Shown: positions 13,794 through 26,900 of the stretch, piece after piece
How the letters are laid out: every line of letters starts with the position of its first letter
How positions within the stretch are numbered: position 1 is the stretch's first letter
DNA from: Lanius collurio
Taxonomy: Eukaryota > Chordata > Aves > Passeriformes > Laniidae
Direction of reading: 5' to 3'
Assembly: GCA_020086605.1 (NCBI GenBank)
Contig: JACBWW010000002.1
Location: 29,488,345 to 29,552,344, forward strand
Length of the DNA stretch: 64,000 bases
The notes under the pieces: model-generated
Told to the model about the DNA's origin: nothing
The model's input: the letters and a program-made list of their open reading frames with translations, nothing else
The model's database searches: none
Translations under genes and position numbers: made by a program

Positions 13794-14863
13794 TGTAGTG
13801 GGTTAACACTGGCTGGATGCCAGGCACCCACCAAAGCTGCTCTCTCCCTCCATTCCACAGCTGGACAGAGGAGAGAGAATTTAATGAAGGGTTTCTGAGT
13901 TAAGGACTGGGAGAGAGCACTCATCAAACACCATCACAGTCAAAACAGGCTCAAATTAGAGATATTGCTTGATTTTCTCACTAACAAAATCAGAGCAGGA
14001 TAATGAGAAGTAAAATAAAACCTTAAAAACACCTTCCCCCCTCTACTTTCTATCCTAGTAGTTCAGGGAGTCAGGGAATGGGGATTTATGGTCACTTCAT
14101 CACCTGTTGTTTCTCCTGCTGCTTAGGAGAGGAGTCATTCCCCTGCTCCAGTGTGGGGTCCCTCCCACAGGAGACTGCTCTCTGTGAACTTCTCCAGTGT
14201 GAATCCATCTCATGAGCAACAGCTCTTTGTAAACTGCTGCAGTGTAAGTCCATCCCATGGACAGCAGCACCCCTCAAACAGCATGGGTCACTCTTCCACA
14301 GGGTGCAATCTTTCAAGGACAGGCTGCTCCAGCATGGTTCCTCTCTCCATGGGCCTCCTGCAGGTTTACAGCCTCCTCTCAGGCATTCACCTGCTCCAGC
14401 GTGGGTCACCTCCACGGACTGGAGGAGGATCTCTGCATCCCCATGGTCCTCCGTGGACTGCAGGGGCACAGTTGCTTCACCATGGTCTTCACCACAGGCT
14501 ATGGAGGAATCCCAGCTCTGGTGCCTGGAGCATCTCCTCTCCCTCCTCCTCCACTGGCCTTGGTGTCTGCATACTTGTTCCTCTCACATGTTCTCACCCC
14601 ACTCTTCTCTGGCTGCAATTACAACTGCACAATAACTTTTATTTTCATTCTTTCTTCTTACATATGTTATCGCAGAAGAGTTACCACCATTTCTAATTGG
14701 CCCAGCCTTGACAAACTTTGGAGCTGCCAGGGATTGGCTCTGCTGGACATGGAGGAGACTTCTGGCAGCTTCTCACAGAAGCCACTCCTGTAGCAGCCCT
14801 TCCCTGTCCCCCCACCCCCCTTTCTACCAAAGTATGGCCATGCAAACCCAATAGAAAGGGGCA
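13794..14863 (+). mobile_element. Avian endogenous-retrovirus LTR, probably solo
   Basis: The sequence begins 'tgtagtgggttaacactgg' and runs through phrases typical of a widespread avian ERV LTR: 'ggatgccaggcacccacc', 'cagctggacagaggagagag', 'aaaacaccttcccccc', and a degenerate tandem array of 'gctccagtgtgggtccctcc'-like units between about 14,140 and 14,480. It closes with 'ggcagcttctcacagaagcc' and 'catgcaaacccaatag' near 14,770-14,853. The outer TG...CA ends are placed approximately; no clear target-site duplication flanks them. No gag, pol or env frame lies next to it, so it looks like a solo LTR. Long open frames across the tandem array follow from its repetitive, stop-poor composition and are not genes. 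The family name is not assigned. Confidence 0.8.
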
Positions 14864-17800
14864 TGAAGCTCTTCTAAAGTACCATCTAGGAACAGGTAAT
14901 GCCTCAATCCTGTGCATGCCAAATTTGGTGGTGGTAGTGCTTAGGGCAGGAGGACTGGGCAAGAGAGAAGCTTACCTCCAATAACCACTGGCTGCTCAAG
15001 CAGCTTTCGTGCTGCAGAATAAGGAATAGGGATGCTCTCCAGGCTGATGCAATAGGGTGTTCTGCCAGCCTCTGGTGAGGAACCAGCTGTGAAGCCCTGA
15101 GAGGTAGCTTAGACTCCTCAGAGAGATGCTCCTTGCCACTACTTGGGGACATGCATCACCAAGGAGTTTCCTTGGTGAGAAGTGCTGATCCCACTTCATA
15201 GACAAGTGATTGTAATTGTGCCCAGTGAACAGAATTCTTCTGTCTTTGCATACTGTGCTGCAAGGAGGTAAAGACTTCTGTCATGCAGAAATGAGGAGGA
15301 GGAAACAGTCAATGTGACCTTGAGAGACTAGATAAAAATCCAGTTTTATGAGAGACACACACACGTTTTGCTCAAGAGGAAAACCTGGGTGTAGATGAGA
15401 ATACCCAGACTGTGACTGGCAGGAAACAGATGCAAGGCCTGAGGAAAGATAAGTATGTGGTACCCCCTATACACAAGGGGATTAAGATCAGAAGATTTAA
15501 CATGAAGTGAGGTTACTGATAAACAAAAGAAAAAGGAGTAAGAGCTGCAAGAGGTACAGAGCTCCTGCTAAAAACATGTCCCTGTGCAAAAGGGACAAGA
15601 TGGTATTTAGTCACTTGAGAAATGGGGAAGACGTGGAAAAATTCAGAGTAAATATGAAATCACCAGGGAGATTGGTTTGTGTTTATGCCAAGCCAGGTGT
15701 CATGCACCTGAACAGCTCTCTTTAACAGTGCTTGAAAACCAAAGTGGTATTTGTGCAGTAAAGATCCTGTATGAGTAGTCACTCTCACTTAAAAAATGAA
15801 GTATGGGAGAGCTAGCCTGGAGCAGGCCCACAGATAGGTTGTAAGGAAAGTGCAGGCTGTATGCAGGTAGTATAAGTGATGATAATAGATATGTAGGAGA
15901 CAATCAAGAAGGCAACCTGTGAAGAACAGCCATTTTGCTACTGAAATCCATAAACTAGCAGCTGAAAAGTGCTGGTATTGTGAGGTCATGAAGTCTCTGT
16001 CCTTGTCTTTGCTAAAAGTCTGCTGGGAATTGGTGAAGTTGCTGCTGCTGAGGTGGTGGGTGATAGGTGAGGAAGCCCTGTTTTCTGAGACTTACTCCCA
16101 ACCATATGACTTGGTTGCCATATGGCCACTGCTCTGCAGAATATACAGCAAGATGTCCAGAACTTTATCAGTCTTGTCACTCAAATGGTTTATTGTGTTT
16201 ACTGTAAATCAGGGTGACTGATTCTGCCATGCAAACTGAGAGCTGATTGATGTGGAGGAGAATTGTTTGATAGACTGGGCTTTCTCTTGATGGCAGAGGA
16301 TGAGATGGGCCCTGGCCATGGACTGGCAGCAAGGGGGGACACATGGATAGGTCTCTCTGAGACACCACAGAGGGTGTCTGTGTGGCATTGAGACCCCATA
16401 GTGTTGGTCAGTAGGCAAACAAGATGGGACCGCAGACCTCTCCTTCATGGTGCAGAAATGCCAGATGCCATGGCTGTATTGTTCCTTGTAGCCAGATGGA
16501 GGCAGTCAAGCTGCCTTGGCAGCAGATCTTCATCATGGTGTTGTGTGGGTGTCAGTGTTCCACCAAACCTCTTTAGAGGGGAAGGGGCCATCATCAGCCC
16601 TTCCCTGATGGCCAGGCAGGAACAGACACCCCTTGCCCAGGAGCACCCAGTCCAAAAGGATGTGAAAATTGAGGGAGGAAGACAGCAGCGTGAGATGTGC
16701 AACGTGGGAGCAAAATGCAGAGCCAGAGAGACCAAATTGCCCTTAGGCTGAGGACAGATTAGCCAACTCTGATGTGAAGAGCCTGAACCACAGCATACTG
16801 GGTTTCAAGCTGTGGTACAGCCCTTCTTGGCGTGGTACGTTATGTTCAGGGCACCATATGACTTGAAAGGACTACCATCAGATTGGAGGGAGTTCCTGTA
16901 AAAAAGAGGCATAAAAAAGACCTAGCTGTTTGGAGCTAAATCCATGTCACTTGGCAATATAGAGAGTTTCCAGTGGGTGAAGGCAGCATGAAGTGTTTTG
17001 CTGATGTTCAAAGGCAAGGCTTCTGTGATTATCTTGGGTGATTTTGAAAGGGACTGAGTTGTGAGATGGACAGATTCCTGACCTTCATGAAACTCAAACC
17101 TAGATTCCACATGGATCCACTGTTACAGTGTACTATCATCCCTGCAGGGCACCATCCCAGCTCAGGGTTACTTGTGTGGTTCGCAGTGCTTACAGTTGTG
17201 CTGGGAGCAGGACCAGGGGGTCCTGAACATTGGGATATACACAGTAGCAGTGTGCAAGCTGCTCCGAGCAGTGTGGTGTTGGGGCTGACTGGGACAGTGA
17301 CGGTACCTGCCAGCATCAGGACTGGGAGCTGATACGCACTAAGGAAAATTGTGATGCCCTTTGGTGGTAGATATTTGAGGCCTGGTGCAAAGCCAGTTGG
17401 GAGGACCTTGGACCCAGGGCAAGGGTGTAGTTTTTGTTTTGATGAAGCCAAGCCTGCCACATCAAAGTTTTGTAGGCCTAGTGTCTATCTGGCTAGTTCA
17501 GAGAGGTGAAGTGTACAGGAAGCTTTGTATTGATTGGAGGAGATGAAAAGGAGACAAAGATGTAGGGCTTAGGCAGGTCCTCCTCCTTACTGCTGATACA
17601 GGGCCTATCCCTGTTGTATGCTTGTCAGTGCTTTGCTTGTTGGAAATGCACCAGTAGCACATTTGCTTCTTGATGCTTTTTCCCTTGGCCTGCAGATCAT
17701 GTTCCTCCTCACTGCACCCAGCACATCAGCACTTCTCCAACCCTCAGCTGCTTGAATGCTCTGTGCCAGGTCTGAGGCATGGTGCAGGACAGCTTTCCCA

Positions 17801-20800
17801 CCACTGTGTTTGCAGCAAGAGTGATATTTTCCCTGTTTCATAACTGTTGTACTCTTGGAAAGGCTTTGAGCTAACTTGTAAGCCCCTTTCTCCCCATCTG
17901 TCCTGAGGCTATTCCCTGCTTGCTTACCAGAGTCAGGCTGTTCTTCCTCTGGTCTGCTTGTGGCTGCAAGCAGTTGGCTCAGAGCTGTACAGGACTTTGC
18001 TATTGAGGTGCAGGTAACCTAGGTGGCAGTTTGCAGGGGTGAGAAGGCTCCCTCAACCTTAGGTGCTAGCTGCTGCATGAGGGTTCCCAGGTGCCCAGTG
18101 TAGGCAGGTCTGTACTGCCCTAGCAGGCAGAGGCTCAGGGTGGCACATCCTCTGGGCTCGGGTCCCTGCGGTCACAGTGTGGGTTACCTATGATAGTTGA
18201 GAGATCAAGGGGACCCCAGAGGAGCAGGTCAGAAAGGTACAGGCCATGTCCTCAGCAAGCTCTGGGTCTGAGAACCAAAGTACACCTCACCTCCCTGAAT
18301 GCCATGCCCCAGAGGTTTAACAAGGTTTAGGTTGCTTTATTTTTAATCTGGAAATCTGGTATTCTAGCCCCAGACCTGCTGGTTTCCGGTTGCCTGTCTC
18401 TGCACCTCCAGCCTGCTGTGAGACTGTCACATTTCCATAAACAAACGTGTCTCTACCAGAGCACAATCTTGCTGTTCTAATTACAGATGGAGTTATTAGC
18501 ATTTACTGGTGAGAAAACAAATGAATGTAGCTTGTGTGCTTACGTCATTCCGTCTGTGAGCTCAAGCATCTGCTTTATTGATTTATATTTTTCTGCAGGC
18601 GTTTCTGATGTCACCTCCTCGTGTCTGGCTGACATCAATGCTGTGGCTGGAAGAACACAGACACTTGCCCATGTCAGTGCATCTCACTGCCGGTTAGCCA
18701 GCTGCCCAGCTCCTTCGTCACTCCTGCCTGAATCCCAGAACAGTGCTTCCTCTTTCTTCTTTCCCCCTGGTGCCAGTGGTTTGGCAGATGACATTGAGTG
18801 CTGAGTGTGAGGGGCAGAGACTTCAGGCTGAGCTGGCGAGAATGGGAAATGCTCTGTTTGGGAAGACCTGCAGTGCTGTTTCTGTTGTCTGCCCTGGCCT
18901 TACAGTGCTGCAGCAGAGTTGTGTGGAACAGGCAGCCTCCTCAGCAGGCACCTCCTGATCCCCTGCCTTGCAAGAGCCCCTCAGACCTCTGCTGCGTGTT
19001 ACCTCCTGTGACTGTGGGATGATTCCATAAGCATCCTGATGCACACTTCGCAGCCAGAGTCATAGCAGTGAAAGGACCAAGGCATGTAATATTGACCTTC
19101 CCAGCTCCATTCTGCCTTCTTTCTTCTTTCTCTTTGCAATGGATGGATGGGAGCATGGAGGCTTGTCTGGCTGCTATTTGGGTGCTCATTTGGGTGCTGA
19201 CCTGCAGGCCAGGGACAAAGACAAGGAGGAAAAGTCCTGCCCTGCCCTGCTGAGGCTACCAAGCTCTCAAGAGCAGCAGTTCCCAGGGCTGTGTTTGCAC
19301 AGGGCTTAACAGGCAGAAGCTGGGGCTGCAGCACCAGGTGGGATGTGCTTTAGGGACTTCAGGTAGGAAGCTGTATGCCTCTGCTCCTTACATGTGTTGA
19401 TAAAAGCATGGGACAGTGTGGACATGCTGGTCCTGCTGGGAATGTAGGGGCTACGCTGCAGGGCAGGGAACAAGCTTCTCTGTAGATGAGAGAAGCTTCT
19501 CTCTCCCTTCTTCCTACTGTTAATAGAGAAGGGGATCGAGTCCAATGTTGCAGAATAAGAGCTGAAAATGCCTTTTGCCAAGTCTGTCTTTGATGTTTTT
19601 AGGAAGTCAGCATTAATTATGCAGAGTGCAGGAGGGGAAGCCTCTGAGGCTTGCACGGAACTTGGTTTGATGTCCTGCTCTTACTGTGTCTTTGGTCCCA
19701 CTGTATTCTGGGGTGACAAGCCATGCTTATGGTCAGGAAAGGGCTTGGATACCTTGAGCTGGTTCCCACCACTCCAGCCTCACAGCAGCATCCCACCAAC
19801 TCCCTGCACCTTGCCTCTGGATGCTCAGAAGCTCATGCTGATGTTAGCATCTCGGCCTAGGCTAAGCCAAGCATGCCCTGACCTACAGCCTTCAAGGGGA
19901 AGGAGGTACCAGGAAAGGCGCCTTTAACCACGTTCCGGTGAAACACAATTTGTGTGGTCAAAGATGCTCCTTTACCTGTGGTGGCAGCATAAGGTGTAAG
20001 GAAACATGCAGGGTCCTTCCCTAGAGGGAGACACTGGGATTCAACAGAAAGCATTGCAATACCACCTCTGCCTTCAGTGTGTATTTGAGTTGGGGGTAGC
20101 AGCTGCTGCTAGAAAAATCCCCTTACCCGTCTCACACTGCTGGAAGGGATTTCCTTTCTTTATTGGGAACTGTGCTGCTGCACCATAAGACTGGGCATGC
20201 TGCAAGCACCACCTTTCCTCCCTGCCTGTGCCTTGCCTAAAATACTGTACCCAACATCAGCTGCCTCCAGGGCCAGCCCTGCACCTTGCAGCACAGGACA
20301 CAATGGAGCATGCCCTGCCTGGCTGAGGGTGGAGTCAGCATCTGAGACCAAGGTGCAAACCGAATGCAAGGAAAGAGATATTGCCAAGGCCGTGGGTTGC
20401 ACTGTGCCTAGGAAAACCAGTCAGTCTCCTGCTTAGCTAGAAGACTCCTGGGAAAGGCCTTTGGTGAAAGATACTAAGTAGGCACTATTGATGAAGACTG
20501 CTGAATTGGTTACCAAAGTGTTTTTCTTAGTTGCCTAATTGGTGTTGTAACCCCAGAAGAACCCTGGTGAATCTGACCTAAAGTGATACAATGGCAGGTC
20601 ATGTCTAGCCTGCTGCCAGATGTTCTTGCAGCTGGGAGAACTAGAAGGGCACAAGCACTCTGAACATTCCTGTGAGCTTTTCCCAGTTTTCCACACACCT
20701 GAAGCACCTCTGTCTCCATGGGGAGCTTCTTCTGCTTACTAGCTGGGTGGGAGGTTGCGTACCTAAGGACGGTATGGACTGCTTCTGTGCCTCCTGACTC

Positions 20801-23767
20801 AGCTCATGAAAAGGCAGTGTAAGCCTTGGGCATATGCCACATCTTCTCCATTGCTGAGTGTTCTGGCTGGGTTACTGAAGAGGCTAGGAAGGTTTATATC
20901 CAGTCCATCCTCTAGGATTTCTTCCTTCGGGGAAAAAATACATCTCTGGGACCTGTCTATCTGAAATGTCTTAAATTACCCCTAGGCTTGCAAAATTTGT
21001 CTTCAACATGTAATGGTTTGTATAAATAATGTTTAGATAGGATTGTGGGCAATGTGAACATATGAGCCTCATTTCTTTTAAAAAAGGTAACTGGAAAAAT
21101 GGGTCTATAAAACATGCAGGAATGAAGTAAATAGTTTGGTGTCTGCAGAGGAGAATCATAGTTCCCTGATCTGTTACAAGTGTTTCAATACTGTGGTAAA
21201 ATAATAGGTAGCATTTGACAAACTTGTGTAACTTGCTTGAATGTTCATAAAATCTCTGAAATTTCTCACAGAAGACTGTCTACTGGAGGAGATGTAGAGT
21301 TCTGGACCAGAAATTGGCTGAGGTTCCACAAACAAAGCCAAGGAGTGAATGAGCAATTTTAATGTGACAAGAGCAGAGGGATGAGTTCCTTTGCTACTAA
21401 TGACCCAGAAAAGGTAATGTGTAGCAAGGTCCCTAAAATCTGTCAATACCCTGGAGTCATTCAGATTTGTCAAGAGGAAGTGACTCCGAAGTGACACCAT
21501 GAGTAGTGAAGTGGTGTGAGAAGATGAGAACCATGCAGCCAGGTGTATTGGAAGGAATGATTTGCTCTGGGACATGGGTGGCTTCTAATTTAACTGTGCT
21601 ACTCAGGGCAGTGAGATTGCAGGCTGATGACAGAGATGCTTTTCCTCAATACACAAAGATCAGAGAAGTAAATCATGCTCAGCCATGTGAGGAGTAGTAT
21701 AAGGAGAGATGCTGAGAGCATCAGGGTGCTGTTCTGGCAGTCAAGGTCATTCCCCTACCCAGGGTGTTGTATGTGGTTCTAGTCACCTTTTCCATGGGGT
21801 CAGAAGAGCAGATATGTTAGGGATGTGAGGGAGAGTGGTTAGAGCTGGAAGACATCTTGTGTCCTGGGAAGGAAAGAATGCTTAGTAGGTCTAGAAAAAG
21901 CAAACACTTCTCTCTTCTTTGCCTTTTTTTCACTATACAAGGAGAACTCAAGGCTGTGGTTTTACAGTAGGATTGTACTCTTTACTCAAAATCTGGAACT
22001 TGTTACTGCGAGATACTATTTCCAACCTAAAAGCTTACAAGGTTCCCAAAAAGAGAAAGGTGTAACCATTCGTGCTCCAAAGTGTGTGATGTTCCTTTGA
22101 ATCTCATCCCATCATTTTTTTCCATCACTCCCCTAGAGCTTCCAAGTCTCTAGTTAATTCAGCCAGGGTGAGCTATCCTGTCTTCCTGATTTATTCCCAA
22201 CTGTGATCTCTAGTCTTGGCTTGTTTTTCTCCTGCTTTTCTGCTCCCTTGTTCTGCTCTAGTCAGCCCTGCTCCATTTCTGTACCTGTGAATTATGTCTT
22301 AACACGCTGCTTTGTGCTTTTCCAATCTGGCTGACCCCCTCTCAGTGCTTGTACCCAGCTGGGCTTTTGCTTCTCGGGCTGCCCTTTGTCATCGGTGCTT
22401 CAGCTGTTTTGCAGCTGTGCACCCATTCGAGCTGAGCTGGGAGGGATCACTTTGAAGCAGAGCTCTCTAGGTCACCGCAGCAAAGAGTTTTGTGGTCGTT
22501 ATCCAGCTAGCGTTGTGCTGTGATGCTGATAAATCTCTGCAGCCAGGCAGGAGATGGCCAGGATTATACCCGTGAGCTGGAGCTAAGAGCCCTGCACCCC
22601 CTCTGCTAATGTCACCAAACAATGCAGAGCTTGAAAGGCAGTGGTGCTGGCAGCTTTCTCATCCTTTCAGCAAGCAATGGCTCTTATGCCCAACCCAGAG
22701 GGATGGCATTTCTGGCAGAAAAAAAAACCCCAGGCATTGCCCAGAAGTGATACTATGCTATCCAGCCTTTCTGTGTGGTTCATGGTAGTAGTGAAGGATT
22801 TGGGGTGGTTTGTGGATACTGGATATGAGGAATCAAAATCCTGGATAGATCTTTCTTTTATCACTGTTATTTCTGAAGCTGATGGGATTTTCTCACCCGT
22901 TCCAAAAAGTGGTTGTGTTTCTGCTGTCAGCATGTCCTTCTCCGAGTTACTCAGTTTGCATTTATCCATTGCTACCATAATCATGTCTGTGTTTCTTATG
23001 GAGCTGCTCTGCACAGGAGGAGGACCTCCTCATGTCAAAAGCAGTGATGCTGACCTGCATGCCACTGTGGGTCTTGTAACAGTTTGGGGAAGGCACTGAA
23101 ATAAATAAAGTATTTGACCAGCTAAATAATAGACCCTGCCTTTCTACCCTGTGTGGTTGCATCTAAATGGCATCCAAGTCAGAGGAAGGAAAGAAAACAA
23201 GCAGGGGGTGTGACCAGCCCCTGATGGGTGCCCTGGGAGCTGGAGACTGAGGCCTGCAGTGAAGAGAGGGTGATGATTCAGCCTAATAAAGCTAATGGCT
23301 TTATGCAGCCAGGCAAAGGAAATTGTGGGATCTTGATGCAGCAACTGTCCTATAGGAGTTTGTTTCTATCATCCAGACGTGACTTCATGCCCCTACCACC
23401 CCACCCTTTCACTTTTTCCTGTGCCTGGATGCTTTCCCTGCTGAGGAGGGGGAGCTGAGACACCATGTTCTCAGGAAGAAAAGTAGTCTGTGAGACAGCT
23501 GCATCTAAATGGTGTGAGAGTGGACAAACAAGGAAGGGAATTCTGGGGCTGCATGGTGGAACCAGACCTGCTGAAGCATATGGGTTCTTCTAGCACCACT
23601 GAACTCAGCAGGCTTCTCAGATGACTTTGTCCCTGGACACTGGTCCCAGGAAAATCCTGTAGCAGAGAAGCCTGAGCTGGCAGGCAGGGTTGGCCCCTGA
23701 CTCCAGCAGGGCTACATTGTCCGCGAACTGGCACATGTCTAACCAGCTCTTTCTCTCCTTTCCCTAG
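14864..23767. other. Non-coding segment upstream of TMEM63B exon 1 coding part
   Basis: No coding exon recognised. Two stretches look less repeat-like and could be conserved regulatory DNA: about 18,480-18,620, with TACGTCA- and TGATGTCA-like CRE half sites, and about 22,430-22,630. The 152-codon open frame at 22,641-23,099 has no recognisable motif and has open frames opposite it. The likeliest status is first intron or 5' flank of TMEM63B. Confidence 0.45.
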
Positions 23768-23975
23768 GGAAGACGATGAAGCTGTAGAGATGCTTCCCTA
23801 CGTCATTGCCACCCTGGGCTCAGTAGGGGCCCCCTGCAAAACTCCCACATGCAACAACAACAACAGCACTACCAAGGACTACTGCTACAGTGCACGCATC
23901 CGCAGCACTGTGCTGCAGGGGCTGCCCTTTGGTGGGGTGCCCACCGTCCTAGCCCTTGACTTTATGTGCTTTCTT
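23768..23975 (+). other. TMEM63B: TMEM63B first coding exon with 22 nt of 5' UTR
   Basis: A polypyrimidine tract and TAG end at 23,767, so at least one untranslated exon lies upstream. I could not place it, and no CpG-island promoter is seen in the preceding 23 kb, so the promoter may be outside the window. Codons 1-62 carry the conserved [18 protein letters not shown] and VPTVLALDF motifs. Between residues 13 and 28 lies a short segment with extra Cys and a run of four Asn (AAC repeats) that makes this N-terminus about nine residues longer than human. Confidence 0.85.
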
Positions 23976-26900
23976 GTAAGTCTACCTACTGTTGCTTTGT
24001 CACCTTCTCCCCTAATTAACCATGAAACAAGGGTGATGATCAGATAATTAGGGTTGAGGGCCCCAAATGCCATCCTTGACTGCTGCTGGCTAACTTTCTG
24101 GCCCTGATCATGTCTCCTAGGCACTGTGGGCTTAGCCACTATTGACCTAGCTCCAATACCACTACACTGAGCCCCGTGGAAGGGTGTTGCAACCCAAGGA
24201 TGAGGTTGATGTTGGGTCAGTCCTTTATCCCAAAACTCCCACTTAAGTTGCCAAGTCCCTGCAGGTTTATCCATCCAGTGGCTTTGCGTGTTCCTCCTTA
24301 GAAGCTGTGGAACCACAAATGATACATCCATAATTTTGACTTCTAGGAACCTCAGGGCCTTTTCATCCTGTGGGGCTGCCTTAGCTATTGTGTGTTGCAT
24401 CCTAGACCTCTGCCTCCCACAGCTATCCAGATAGTCTGATTTAACAGTCCTGAGGAACTTGTGCTTTCCTGTGGTCTCAGTGTGCTGTTAATTGAAGACT
24501 CTGTCCCCTCCTACCCTCGTTGTTCCTGTAGCTCTGCATACAGAGAACAAGAGTTGGACAATACTTTTCTCACAGCTTCTCTTTTGGTCTCTTTCAGGCA
24601 CTATTGTTTGTCTTTTCAATTTTGCGTAAAGTTGCGTGGGACTATGGACGCCTGGCCCTGGTGACTGATGCTGACAGGTAAGAACTGAAGAGTGGCAGGG
24701 GAATAAGATATGAGTAGTGCCCTTCTTTGCTGTGAAGCAGAATGGATCAATGCTATTTTGTGTGCCTGAGCAGCTGGAGAGGAGAGGCAGATGTTCCAGT
24801 TGCATCCCCTGTCCCCTGAGCTCCAGGAATAGGAAGAAATCCCCACTTACTGGCTTTTTTGTTACAGCATCCTGCTCCCAACACACAGAGTGGTCCCTGC
24901 TGGCTCCATATCGCTTATGGTCCCTTCAGTGACAGAGATGTGCAGGGAGGAGAGGAGCAAGAGGTCACAGGAAGGGTGAGGGCTGCCACAGTAAAGGCTT
25001 TGTTAAGCCTCTGAAGGTGTCTTTGTGACTCTGCTGGATGCAGTTCTTGTTAGAGCACTTGACAGTAGTATGCTGCTTTTCCAGGTGTGGTACTGCTGTG
25101 CTGACACGAGCTTAGCTCACATCCCAAGTGCTGATGAATTAGTCTGGGTGTAGATCCTTCCTGCCCAATGCATTTGTGGGCTACAGTGTCTGTCAGCAAA
25201 AGCTGGTGCCTCTTGGGGATGGCGGCTCCACAGCAGAGGGAGCACTCCCTGCACAACAGTGGAAAGAGTTGTTTTCTTCCAGCACTAAACCAGGAATTTA
25301 AAACTGGTTTAAGTAAATGGTCTTGGATAGAGTTAGATAAGCAGCTGTGTCCCTGTGGCTCCTCTGCCAGTATTTTCCTGGTCTGTCTGGGGAAATCAAC
25401 TGTACAGAGATAGTGGAAGGGAGAAAAGGAGAAAGGAATAATCATAGGAGACCCCAATGGGGAGAGGGCAGCAGGGTTAAGTAGTCTGGATCCAGATGCT
25501 GGCAGGAAGCCACAGGGCCTGCACAGCTATGGCCTCCAGTGGGGAGAGAGGGCTGGACTTTTTTGGAGGCAATGCTTGAGCACCTTGGGCGCAAGGGAGT
25601 GCAAGCAGTGGCTGTAGGCAGAAAGGCAGAGAAGTGCCAGCTGTTTGGAGCAGGAGAGCTGGTAAGCAGAGGGAGAGAGACAGCGTGGCTTTGGATCGAT
25701 TTGTGGAACAACAGGATTGCCGCTGCAGGGAAGAGCCCATGCTGCTTGGCTCATCCATGGGGTAGGATGAGAATTTCGAGGTGGGGGGTGCATGTGTATT
25801 TGTTGCCTGGATGGGGAGGAGATACTTGGAAGTGGAACTCAGATGGCAGCCAGACCATCCCAATAGTCTCTTCTACCTGACCCCATCACTCAGGAGCTCC
25901 CTGCAGTGTCCATGGTATGGAGCAAGGTCACGTTCCCAGTGAAGGCAACTTCCCTTCTGGCAGCAAAGCACTCTGCCCCTGGACCAGTGGTGTGACTTGA
26001 GGCATTGCTGGGCTCTGGAAGGAAGGTCTTCTCCAGCCTGACCATTGGCAGGTTTCTCTTCTTCAGGATGATGGGGAGCCACGTTGGATGCATAGTTCCC
26101 TGCAAAAGAGGAGAACTCAGCACCTACTCCTGTAGTTGTAACCTGTCCCTTTCTGTTTCTGTGCCCCCAGGCGCCGACGCTGGGAGACGGAAAGAGAGGA
26201 GCGAGAATAGTATGTTGTTTTTTTCAGGGTCTCATTTCTTCTCTCTTGCTCACAACCTCTCTCTCCTTTTCTCTTGCAGCTGTCTTGCTTCTGAACTAAT
26301 CTAAATGTCTGGGAATTTGGGCATGAATTTGTGCCTTCCGGTGGATTTGTGTTCTTCTTTCCCTCCCCTTTGTGTCATCCACTACCACAGCTGAATGCAC
26401 CTTGGTCTTCCCCTAGTAGCCCTTAAATTCTCCTTGACAGAAGCAGTGCCAGAGAGCTCTCAGTCCTGACCAGGGCAGAAGGTGCTATACCACATATTCT
26501 GCTCCTCTATCTGCTTGTGTCCAGCTATCCTGCCTTATGATGGAAGTAAACAAACCTGCTTGCCTGAGCCCACAGTATGCTCAGGTCACCCAGGTGCTGA
26601 GGAGTCTACATTCCCTGGTCCTTCTTGTGCCAGGTTGCCACAAGTGCTGTTCCCTCGCCAGCTGCAAGGGTCGGCAGGTGCACAAAGAAGATCCAGCAAG
26701 ACTACTCTGTCTTTCCTTTTTACCCCATGAGGCTGCTGGGACCAGGGCAACTGTTGGCCTTTGTCCCTTGCCACCTAAACCCACACCCAGCAAGGCAGCA
26801 CCTTTGATTTTCTCTCTTCCCCTGTGGAAGAAACCTTTTGCCTCAGTGCTGCTGAAAGCATCCTTCCTCACCTTGGCCTGGCCTGGTGTTGCCCGTTAAG

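Noticed and set aside
14151..14793. Overlapping open frames of 110-181 codons
   Set aside because: They lie wholly inside the LTR tandem array in several frames at once, which reflects stop-poor repeats rather than coding.
22641..23099. 152-codon open frame on the plus strand
   Set aside because: No recognisable domain, no supporting splice sites, and a 115-codon open frame runs on the opposite strand. It reads like chance.
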